Below are positions 23,222 to 29,399 of a stretch of 30,084 nt of DNA, piece by piece. The DNA is from JACQGZ01 sp036004665 (GTDB lineage: Bacteria; Sysuimicrobiota; Sysuimicrobiia; Sysuimicrobiales; Humicultoraceae), in contig DASYRG010000011.1 of the NCBI GenBank assembly GCA_036004665.1, positions 1-30,084 on the forward strand, in the 5' to 3' direction. The notes under the pieces are model-generated. The model had not been told where the DNA came from and searched no databases. It worked only from the letters and a program-made list of their open reading frames with translations. A program made the position numbers and the translations under genes. The stretch's first letter is position 1. Each line of letters starts with the position of its first letter.

Positions 23222-23439
23222 CCCCAGACCTCGACGACCTTGTGACGGCTGGAGGCTCCCTGGAGGATGTGGATCTTCGAAGGGGGCACCCCGAAATGGT
23301 CGGCCAGGAGATCGATCAGGGCCGCATTCGCGCGACCCTCCCGCGCCGGCGCGGTCACCGCCACCCGAAGAGTGCCGGCGGGGCCGGCCTCAATGCGAGG
23401 ACGGCGCGCATTCGGCGTGACGGTCACGGTGACGCGCAT
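23218..23439 (-). CDS. DUF167 family protein (YggU-like)
   Basis: This 73-residue protein begins MRVTVTVTPNARRPRIEAGP and contains APAREGRANAALIDLLADHFGVPPSKIHILQGASSRHK, the full DUF167 core: the GxANxAL helix and the G-x-x-S-R-x-K strand. DUF167 proteins are small alpha/beta proteins of unknown function found in most phyla. It is shorter than the usual 95-100 residues mainly at the N-terminus. It overlaps YdeI copy 1 by 4 bases and starts 16 bases after YdeI copy 2, so the three form one operon. Confidence 0.9.
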   Translation of the reverse strand: MRVTVTVTPNARRPRIEAGPAGTLRVAVTAPAREGRANAALIDLLADHFGVPPSKIHILQGASSRHKVVEVWG

Positions 23440-23455
23440 CGAGGATGGCGGGAGG

Positions 23456-24049
23456 CTAGGTCCTGGAGACCCGGCGCGTCAGGGGCGGGATCGGCCGGCC
23501 ACGTTCCGACGACTCGATGAGCGTCGTCAGCCTCCGGGTCTGGGTCTCCTCCCGTTTGGCAGTCACCACCCACCAGATGGCGGTCTTCCGGTAGGAGGGA
23601 GGCTGGGCCAGGAAGTACTCCCACGCTCTTCTGTTGCCGCGGAACCGCCGCTCCTGCGCATCGCTCAACCGAGCCGTGTGCCGCTGCTCGTAGGAGTAAA
23701 TCCCTGATCTGGCGGGAGCCCGCTCGCGGAATGCTTTCACCCCCGCCGGTTGCGTCAGCCCCAGCGCGGTCAGTTCCGCGACGCGCTTGGTATTGATGGT
23801 GCTCCAAACACTGCGCGGTTTCCGCGGCGAAAACCGAATCATGTAGCGCGTGCTGTCGATGCTCTTGCGGATGCCGTCGATCCAGCCAAAGCAGAGCGCC
23901 TGATCGACGGATTCCGGCCAGGTGATGCTGGGCTCTCCTGAACCCTTCTTATGGAAGCCGACCCAGAGCTCATCCGCACTGTCATGGTGCTTGTTGAACC
24001 AGGCCCGCAGCTCGGAAGGGGTGGCAAAGAACGTGGGCGTGGGAGTCAT
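23456..24049 (-). CDS. YdeI/OmpD-associated family protein, copy 2
   Basis: The 197-residue protein has the family start FFATPSELRAWFNKHHDSADELWVGF, then VDQALCFGWIDGIRKSIDSTRYMIRFSPRKP and SVWSTINTKRVAELTALGL. The C-terminal domain includes FRGNRRAWEYFLAQPPSYRKTAIWWVVTAKREETQTRRLTTLI, typical of the second half of this family. It is the first gene of the three-gene YdeI-DUF167-YdeI operon. Base composition here is a little lower than in the flanking core genes and drops further to the right, at the SRPBCC genes. Confidence 0.88.
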   Translation of the reverse strand: MTPTPTFFATPSELRAWFNKHHDSADELWVGFHKKGSGEPSITWPESVDQALCFGWIDGIRKSIDSTRYMIRFSPRKPRSVWSTINTKRVAELTALGLTQPAGVKAFRERAPARSGIYSYEQRHTARLSDAQERRFRGNRRAWEYFLAQPPSYRKTAIWWVVTAKREETQTRRLTTLIESSERGRPIPPLTRRVSRT

Positions 24050-24096
24050 CGTGAGTCTTGGAGAGACTTTCCCGGCAGTGTGCGGCGCGGTGTTGC

Positions 24097-24549
24097 CTAT
24101 TGCTCCGCCAGCGCTTTTACTTTCGGCAAGACGCGGTCCCAGACCTGAGCGGACAGTTGATGATATTTTTCTCCCTCACGCATCACGGAGAAATCGCCCT
24201 GTCGCATCTGCAGCGTCGTCCTGCCGTCCTTCTCGGTGAGGGTGTAGGTGATCCCATCTTCTGGTGTGATCGGGGGCTTTTCGACGCTGCGAACGTCAAA
24301 GACGGTAAAGCGCAGAAGTCTCTGCGGCTCGATGGCGGTGACTTCGCCTTCGACGACCAACGTGCCGTCCTGCCCCTTCCAGAGCACAGGGCTGCCCAGC
24401 TGCCAATCGGACTCGATATGAAACTGCGGGCCGCCGCTCGAGAATTCACCGGTCCACTGATCGGTCAGCGCCCGCTTGGTGAGCGCATCCCAGACTCTTC
24501 GGGGCGGAGCGTCGATCTCAATGCTCTTGTCGACAAAGAGTTTCGTCAT
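24097..24549 (-). CDS. SRPBCC domain protein (AHSA1-like), copy 1
   Basis: The 150-residue protein starts at ATG 24549 and is a one-domain START-like fold: VDKSIEIDAPPRRVWDALTK, WTGEFSSGGPQFHIESDWQLGSPVLWKG and a closing helix VWDRVLPKVKALAEQ. Such proteins bind hydrophobic ligands in a deep cavity; the AHSA1 name comes from the Hsp90 activator, but bacterial members are mostly uncharacterised. It follows the second SRPBCC gene by 5 bases. Gene and protein are less GC-biased than the neighbours to the left, consistent with acquired DNA. Confidence 0.87.
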   Translation of the reverse strand: MTKLFVDKSIEIDAPPRRVWDALTKRALTDQWTGEFSSGGPQFHIESDWQLGSPVLWKGQDGTLVVEGEVTAIEPQRLLRFTVFDVRSVEKPPITPEDGITYTLTEKDGRTTLQMRQGDFSVMREGEKYHQLSAQVWDRVLPKVKALAEQ

Positions 24550-24554
24550 CGCTG

Positions 24555-24986
24555 CTACTCTCGCTCCAGCAGTTCTTTCAGTTTGTCCAGGACGATCCGC
24601 CAGTTCTGTTCGGAATGGTCGGCCTCTTCTCGCGTGGCGTTGTTGTCCTGCGTGAGCATCACCTTTGTGCCCCCGTCTTGCGCAGACAATTCATAGGTGA
24701 CGGTTTTGTAGTTTTCGGGCACGTCCGGCAGACCTGAGAGGGAACTCCAGAAGGTCGAAACCAAAACTCTCTCCGGCTCGACCCGCACAACCCGACCCTT
24801 ATCTTCATACGCCTTGCCTTCCCACTCGCCTCTGTACGTGATCGGGCTGCCCACCCGCCAGTCGGTCGTGACGTCCGTGCCAAACAGATACTGCTTGATC
24901 AGTTCCGGCCTGGTCAGCGCCTCCCAGACGTTCGCCCTCGGCGCGTTGATGCTAACCTCGGCTCTGGCAATGAATGTCTGGTTCAT
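24555..24986 (-). CDS. SRPBCC domain protein (AHSA1-like), copy 2
   Basis: A longer frame begins at 25049, but it overlaps the VOC gene and the domain starts only at MNQTFIARAEVSINAPRANV, so the ATG at 24986 is chosen (143 residues). It shows VWEALTRPELIKQYLFGTDV, DWRVGSPITYRGEWEGKAYE and a closing helix NWRIVLDKLKELLERE. The two SRPBCC neighbours share the layout, including W-R/Q-xGSP before a W strand, so they may be an old tandem duplication. Ribosome-binding signals are weak. The ligand is unknown. Confidence 0.86.
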   Translation of the reverse strand: MNQTFIARAEVSINAPRANVWEALTRPELIKQYLFGTDVTTDWRVGSPITYRGEWEGKAYEDKGRVVRVEPERVLVSTFWSSLSGLPDVPENYKTVTYELSAQDGGTKVMLTQDNNATREEADHSEQNWRIVLDKLKELLERE

Positions 24987-25006
24987 GTTGTGGCTAGGAG
25001 CCGATT

Positions 25007-25429
25007 CTAGTCCGTCATCTCCATCTGGGGATTCCACGCCGCCTCCCACACATGCCCGTCAGGGTCCTGGAAATACCCCGCGTAGCCGCCCCAAAAAGTC
25101 TCTTGGGCAGGTTTGATGATTTGTGCGCCTGCCTGTTTCGCTTGCTCCATCACCGCGTCAACCTCTTCTCTACTGTTCACATTATGGCCGATGGTGAACT
25201 CTGTGGGACTTGGAGGAGTCTGGGGCAGGTTCGAATCGTGAGCAATGCTCTTCCTCGGCCAGAGAGCGAGCTGCAGGCCATTGCGCAGATCAAAGAACAC
25301 TACAGCGCCGTGTTCAAATTCCTCACCGACGATTCCGTCCGTCGGCAGCCCGAGACCTTCGCGGTAGAATCTCAACGATCTCTTCAGATCGTCGACGCCT
25401 ATCGTGATGATTGTGATGCGCGGCTTCAT
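25007..25429 (-). CDS. VOC family protein (glyoxalase-like)
   Basis: The 140-residue protein begins MKPRITIITIGVDDLKRSLR, then FYREGLGLPTDGI, and ends WGGYAGYFQDPDGHVWEAAWNP, the two beta-alpha-beta-beta-beta halves of the vicinal-oxygen-chelate fold. The C-terminal motif GxFxDPDGHxWE carries one metal-ligand Glu, as in glyoxalase and resistance proteins of the fold. A GGGGGAT site lies 8 bases before the ATG. Substrate is unknown; many such proteins bind small molecules without catalysis. It is the leftmost-reading gene of the minus-strand VOC-SRPBCC-SRPBCC group and stands next to the low-GC remnant region. Confidence 0.88.
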   Translation of the reverse strand: MKPRITIITIGVDDLKRSLRFYREGLGLPTDGIVGEEFEHGAVVFFDLRNGLQLALWPRKSIAHDSNLPQTPPSPTEFTIGHNVNSREEVDAVMEQAKQAGAQIIKPAQETFWGGYAGYFQDPDGHVWEAAWNPQMEMTD

Positions 25430-25627
25430 TGAGCCATCCCCCTGACTGGCGGTGTCTGTTTGAAAATATCCGAACGGAACTGGCTGGGCTCGGCGGGCGG
25501 AATTCCCCCCACACCCCCCTTCCGCCCGCCTCGCGCCTTGAACCGAAGCGGAAAGGACGATTTCAAGTTTTTCTTTGGGGCAAATTCTTTTAATTTCGAC
25601 CTATGCTTTCTTGTTTACTTGGAACAC
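25430..25627. other. Low-GC gap with no supportable gene
   Basis: Between the VOC start and the truncated DHFR-like gene, composition is uneven: a GC-rich, C-tract-bearing part (to about 25540) followed by AT-rich DNA. A 74-codon plus-strand frame (25460-25684) and minus-strand frames show no recognisable domain or ribosome site. It looks like decayed element DNA. Confidence 0.5.
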
Positions 25628-25912
25628 CTATCGGACCCAGTCAAGGCAGCAACTTCTTTCTGCCTTAAAACGAGCCGGTTTTGAGTGGACCTTCGGGTTC
25701 GTAGTGGCTCCTTTTTCTTTAGACCAATAGGTAGCCATGCCCTCATATGTTTTTCGGCCAAAGAGAAGCGTTCCAATATCTTTGGCCTGCTCTAACGAAA
25801 AATCCTCAAGCTCCTTGCCCCATACCGTATTATGGAAACCTAAATCCCACGGTTTAACACCTTCAAAGTAACCGTCGAGAGTCATCACATCCCATAGCAC
25901 GAGTTTTCTCAT
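25628..25912 (-). pseudogene. DHFR/RibD-C-like reductase, C-terminally truncated
   Basis: From the ATG at 25912 the frame reads MRKLVLWDVMTLDGYFEGVK, then PWDLGFHNTVWGKELEDFS and TLLFGRKTYEGMATYWSKEKG, the N-terminal 70 residues of the dihydrofolate reductase-like family (PF01872). The last 20 or so residues, through RFKAERSCCLDWVR, are unlike the family and the frame stops after 94 residues, about half the usual 180-200. The frame can be extended upstream to 25948, but that part overlaps the recombinase remnant on the other strand. No ribosome-binding site is evident. The gene is AT-rich relative to the window and almost certainly inactive. Confidence 0.7.
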
Positions 25913-25926
25913 GGATTTATTTTTCC

Positions 25927-26200
25927 ACATTTTGGTTTGATTCCACACCGCAAGGGAAATTTATGCTGAACATTGCCTTTGGCCAGAGCAAATACTATGT
26001 GGATAATTTGAGCGAGAATATCAAGCGAGGCCACCGCCAAAAACTACGAAAAGGAATATGGCCGGGGTTTGCGCCGACAAACCGCAAATCCGCGCATTTC
26101 TCAAAAATGTCGGCTCGAACTTCATGCTGAATTCAAAACGGCTTGAAATTTCCCCGAAAAACGGCTGGCGAGCCCGCGTAGCGGGCGAGCCAATGACTTC
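25927..26200 (+). pseudogene. Serine recombinase remnant, internally deleted
   Basis: The plus strand first reads FDSTPQGKFMLNIAFGQSKY, then YVDNLSENIKRGHRQKLRKG and IWPGFAPT. This is the region after the resolvase domain of large serine recombinases, whose usual continuation is GYLND. From about 26085 the homology moves to another frame as IRAFLKNVGSNFMLNSKRL, then EISPKNGWRA, resembling the C-terminal end of the same proteins. The catalytic N-terminal domain and the middle few hundred residues are absent. The remnant ends about 10 bases before the 3' end of tRNA-Ser, and its frame reads on antisense into the tRNA. The second-segment match is from memory of the family pattern and is less certain than the first. 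Confidence 0.7.
26172..26186. other. GC-rich hairpin downstream of tRNA-Ser
   Basis: GCCCGC and GCGGGC flank a 3-base loop (GTA) 25 bases beyond the encoded CCA of the tRNA. It may help end or process the tRNA transcript, although no T-tract follows on the minus strand. It also lies within the recombinase remnant. Confidence 0.35.
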
Positions 26201-26210
26201 ATTTCCTAAC

Positions 26211-26300
26211 TGGCGGAGAGGGTGGGATTCGAACCCACGAGAGCGTTTCCGCCCTAGCTGCTTTCAAGGCAGCCCCGTTCGTCCGCTCCGGCACCTCTCC
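26211..26300 (-). tRNA. tRNA-Ser (anticodon UGA)
   Basis: On the minus strand GGAGAGG (26300-26294) pairs with CCTCTCC (26221-26215), followed by discriminator G and an encoded CCA (26213-26211). The anticodon arm is GCTGC-CTTGAAA-GCAGC, which places TGA as anticodon, reading UCA and related serine codons. The variable arm is long, as required for class II tRNA-Ser, and the T arm GTGGG-TTCGAAT-CCCAC is standard. The 90-base length fits. Its 3' half is a classic integration target, and an integrase-type remnant lies directly beyond it. Confidence 0.96.
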
Positions 26301-26309
26301 GAAACCTCA

Positions 26310-26316
26310 TTATAAT
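26310..26316. promoter_or_regulatory. Shared -10 element for tRNA-Ser and the BNR gene
   Basis: The plus strand reads TATAAT at 26311-26316 and the minus strand reads TATAAT at 26315-26310, because the sequence CATTATAATA is nearly symmetric. On the minus strand it lies 9 bases before the tRNA 5' end, with a 4-of-6 match to TTGACA (ATGACC, 26338-26333) at a 17-base spacing. On the plus strand it lies 26 bases before the GTG start at 26342, with a weak -35. A bidirectional promoter is likely. Confidence 0.55.
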
Positions 26317-26341
26317 AGGGGCGGCCCGAGGAGGTCATCGC

Positions 26342-27349
26342 GTGACAACGCTGTTCCTGGCCATGGAGAGCGCCGTGCTCGTGGTCCGCCAGGCCGCCGG
26401 CGGCTGGACGGGCGAGCAGGATCTGCGCGGCGGTGCGCTGCAAGCTCTGGCGGTCGATCCGGGTCGGCCCGAGCGGATCTACGTGGGGACCGATCGCGAA
26501 GGGCTGTGGCGGAGCGTCGACGGCGGACGGACCTGGTCGCGCCCTGCGGAGAGCCTGGAAGGGCGCGATGTTACGGCCGTGGCGGTTGCGCCGGCAGGAG
26601 GCGGGACACCCGGAGCGGTCTATGCCGGCACCGAACCCAGCCTGCTCTTCCGCTCAACCGACGGTGGAGACACCTGGGCGAAGCTTGAGGGCATGACGCG
26701 GCTGCACTCCGCACCCACGTGGAGTTTTCCACCGCGGCCCGAAACCCACCACGTCCGCTGGATCGGCATCGACCCCCGCCATCCCGGCCACCTGTACGTC
26801 GCGGTCGAGGCGGGGGCGCTCCTGCGGTCGCGGGATGGGGGCGCGAATTGGATGGACCGCGTCCCCACCGGCCCCTATGACACGCACACGCTGGCGATCC
26901 ACCCTCGGACGGGCCGGCTGCACTCGGCGGCGGGCGACGGCTATTTCGAGAGCGCGGACGGCGGCGAGAGCTGGACAGAGATCGATGAGGGTCTGCGCCA
27001 CGGCTACCTCTACGGCGTGGCCGTCCTCCCCGGCGATCCAGAGGCTATGCTGGTGTCGGCGGCCTCCGGCCCGTTCCAGGCCTATTCCGCCCGCAGTGCG
27101 ACCACCTACGTTTACCGCCGTCGCGGGGACCGCTGGGAACGCGTGCAGGAGGGCCTGCCCGAGCCGCGCGGCACCACAATTGGCACACTGGCGACGCACG
27201 CGGCGGAACCGGATGCCGTCTATCTGGCCAACAACCGGGGGCTGTTCCGCTCCGCGGATGGCGGAGCGACCTGGCAGCACCTGGATGTCGGGTGGCCCGA
27301 GGAGTTCCTCTCTGAGTCCGTGCAGGGTTTTGCCGTCGCCGACCTTTAG
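26342..27349 (+). CDS. BNR/Asp-box repeat protein (sialidase-like propeller)
   Basis: The 335-residue protein starts at GTG 26342, with GAGGAGG 7 bases upstream. Five Asp-box repeats of the S-x-D-G-G-x-T/S-W type are visible at about residues 58-65, 105-112, 163-170, 204-211 and 304-311; a degenerate one (RRGDRWERV) lies near 260. Asp boxes mark beta-propeller blades in sialidases and in many proteins of the 'VPS10/photosystem stability factor' kind. The catalytic Arg triad of true sialidases is not evident, and there is no export signal, so it is likely a cytoplasmic propeller, perhaps a binding protein. Its stop converges with the cytochrome gene, 5 bases apart. Confidence 0.87.
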   Translation: MTTLFLAMESAVLVVRQAAGGWTGEQDLRGGALQALAVDPGRPERIYVGTDREGLWRSVDGGRTWSRPAESLEGRDVTAVAVAPAGGGTPGAVYAGTEPSLLFRSTDGGDTWAKLEGMTRLHSAPTWSFPPRPETHHVRWIGIDPRHPGHLYVAVEAGALLRSRDGGANWMDRVPTGPYDTHTLAIHPRTGRLHSAAGDGYFESADGGESWTEIDEGLRHGYLYGVAVLPGDPEAMLVSAASGPFQAYSARSATTYVYRRRGDRWERVQEGLPEPRGTTIGTLATHAAEPDAVYLANNRGLFRSADGGATWQHLDVGWPEEFLSESVQGFAVADL

Positions 27350-27354
27350 CGGAT

Positions 27355-29388
27355 CTACCGGCACCCCGGCTGGTCGCTGCGGCTGGTGTAGAACGTGTAG
27401 ATGTCGCAGTCGTCGGGAGCGGGTGGGCGGGCCGGCGGCAGCGGCCGGTTCACCGGAGGCAGGATCCGCAGGAAGGCGATCACACTCCGGACATCCTCCT
27501 CGTCCAGATTCGACGCGTGGTCCCAGGTCATCCCCTGCCAGTGCAGCGTGCGGCCGTCCCGCGTCACCCCGCTGCGGATGGCGCGGGCGATCTCGGCGTC
27601 GGACCATGAGCCGATCCCGGTCTCTGGATCGGGCGTGATGTTCCGCGTGTAGAGCGTGCCCATCGGCTTCCAGCTGATCTTAGGCCCGCCCGCTCCGCTC
27701 GGCTGGTGGCACAGGTTGCAGACGATCGTATAGACGTAGCGTCCGCGTTCCGCCAAAGCCGCCTGCTCCGGCCTGTCGAAGCGTGCGGGATCGACCTGGG
27801 GGATCTCGCCGGTCACGGCGTCGGCAATGATCCGCGCGGGAACCACGCTGGCATCGGGCACGACGTAGAACGCCCAGCCGGCGGCGGCCAGAACGATCAG
27901 GAACAGGACGCCCAGACCCGTCACGATCACCCGTCCCACGCCGCGTCGCGTCCGTGCACGAGGGGGCCGGCTCCAGATGAGGGCGCCCACTGCCCACAAG
28001 AGCACTAGCCACTGCCCGGCCACCAGCAGGCCCTGCGGCCACCCCCGCGGCAGGCCGCCACCGGTCTGGCCCCACAATCCATCGCCGAAGGTGAGAAATC
28101 CCGGGTTGACGGGGGGGAGGTCGCGGGAGGCTTTGACCGCGATCGTTTCGATGATGCCATACTTCAGCGGGGCAGGGATGCGGTGGCGCACCGGAGCCAG
28201 TTCGGTCTTCAGAAAGCGCGCGATCCCTCTGGCGTCGTCGGGGCGGAGGGCGTGGAAGTTCCCCCACGGCATGTCCCAGAAGTTGAGCATCCGGCCGCGC
28301 GACCGGCCGGTGGTGATGGCGGCGATGATCTCCTCTTCAGTCCAGCGTCCCAGTCCCGTCTCCGGATCCGAGGTCAAGTTGCGGCTGATGAAGAACCCGT
28401 GCGGGTAGGCGCCGACGCGCATCCCGCCGGCCAGGTAGAAGTCGTTGCCGCGGTAGATGCCGGTGCGGTTGATCGGAGTGTGGCAGAGCCCGCACATCTC
28501 CGCGTGCACCAGGTAGCGGCCCCGCGTGGTCAGGTCGGCGCCCTGCCCCGGCCCCTCCAGCCGGCCTCCCGGCGCCCATGGGGGCGTCCGCGCCAGGGAG
28601 AGGACGTAGTTGACCAGATCCCATCGCTCATCCGCGGTCGTCTGGTCGGCAAAGGAGGGCATCGGCCCGGGCGCCATCCCCGTGGTGATGCGCAGCCAGA
28701 TGTCCTCGGGGTGGCTCCCGCCGCGGAAGGTCCAGGGCGCGGTCAGATCCCGCGAGATGACCGGGTAGTCCTTGGCGTCCTTGAGCGCGACCTGCGCCCG
28801 CCCGTCGGCGCCGTGGCATGAGGTGCAGAGGCGTTGAAAGAGCACACGGCCGCGCGCCAGGCCGGCTTCTTCGACGGGAACTCGGGGCGAGACAACGATC
28901 GCCGGGGGCGGCGGACCACTGAAGATCGTCGGTGCGAGGGTCTTGACGTGCGCGACGACGGCGCGGATCTCCTCAGCGCTGAGGATGTCCCGGAAGTAGG
29001 GCATCGCGCTGGCCTGCAGCCCGTCGGTGACCACCCGGATCAGGTCGGCGTCGCTCGGGGGCGCCTCCGCCGGGGTCGACTTGTACTTGAAGAATCCCAT
29101 CCTGAAGTCCCGGGGCCTGGGGATCAGGGAGGGAGCCGCGGGCCCATTGCCGCGCCCGTCCGGGCCGTGGCAGACGGCGCACCGCTGCGCGAAGACCCGC
29201 TCTCCCATGGGGGCCGTCGCAGGGGTGTCAGCGCCCGGGGGCCAGGTCAGGTCGGCATAGGTGGCCGGATCCGGCTGCCAGATCTCCACCGGCCGCGCGT
29301 AGCCGACGCGGGCATAGAGGGAGCGCGCCGCGTCCAGGGTGGCCAGCAGCAGGATGGCGATCACCAGGATGCGGGCGCGAGGGGTCAT
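27355..29388 (-). CDS. Membrane-bound tetraheme cytochrome c
   Basis: The 677-residue protein begins with a signal anchor (ILVIAILLLATLDAARSL). It has four CxxCH heme sites: CAVCH (70-74), CTSCH (188-192), CGLCH (299-303) and CNLCH (557-561). Two membrane helices lie at about 453-472 and 486-510, with a basic cytoplasmic loop (RPPRARTRRG) between them, so hemes 1-3 and heme 4 are both outside the membrane. Domains 3 and 4 share a block (NLTSDPETGLGRWTEEEI and NITPDPETGIGSWSDAEI), as in cytochrome subunits of alcohol or aldehyde dehydrogenases. An electron-transfer role is clear; its partner is not in the window. The four-heme, two-helix layout is unusual for this cytochrome group. Confidence 0.9.
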   Translation of the reverse strand: MTPRARILVIAILLLATLDAARSLYARVGYARPVEIWQPDPATYADLTWPPGADTPATAPMGERVFAQRCAVCHGPDGRGNGPAAPSLIPRPRDFRMGFFKYKSTPAEAPPSDADLIRVVTDGLQASAMPYFRDILSAEEIRAVVAHVKTLAPTIFSGPPPPAIVVSPRVPVEEAGLARGRVLFQRLCTSCHGADGRAQVALKDAKDYPVISRDLTAPWTFRGGSHPEDIWLRITTGMAPGPMPSFADQTTADERWDLVNYVLSLARTPPWAPGGRLEGPGQGADLTTRGRYLVHAEMCGLCHTPINRTGIYRGNDFYLAGGMRVGAYPHGFFISRNLTSDPETGLGRWTEEEIIAAITTGRSRGRMLNFWDMPWGNFHALRPDDARGIARFLKTELAPVRHRIPAPLKYGIIETIAVKASRDLPPVNPGFLTFGDGLWGQTGGGLPRGWPQGLLVAGQWLVLLWAVGALIWSRPPRARTRRGVGRVIVTGLGVLFLIVLAAAGWAFYVVPDASVVPARIIADAVTGEIPQVDPARFDRPEQAALAERGRYVYTIVCNLCHQPSGAGGPKISWKPMGTLYTRNITPDPETGIGSWSDAEIARAIRSGVTRDGRTLHWQGMTWDHASNLDEEDVRSVIAFLRILPPVNRPLPPARPPAPDDCDIYTFYTSRSDQPGCR

Positions 29389-29399
29389 GGCGGGGTAAG

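Noticed and set aside
25460..25684. A 74-codon plus-strand frame in the low-GC gap
   Set aside because: No ribosome site, no domain, and it overlaps the truncated DHFR-like gene; judged to be chance.
22655..26210. A second copy of the tRNA-Ser 3' end as the left attachment site
   Set aside because: I looked for the T-arm and acceptor sequence to the left and did not see it; it may be degraded or outside the window.
26058..26315. An 85-codon plus-strand frame across the tRNA
   Set aside because: The second half, including GWDSNPRE, is the antisense reading of tRNA-Ser. Only the first part is kept, as a piece of the recombinase remnant.
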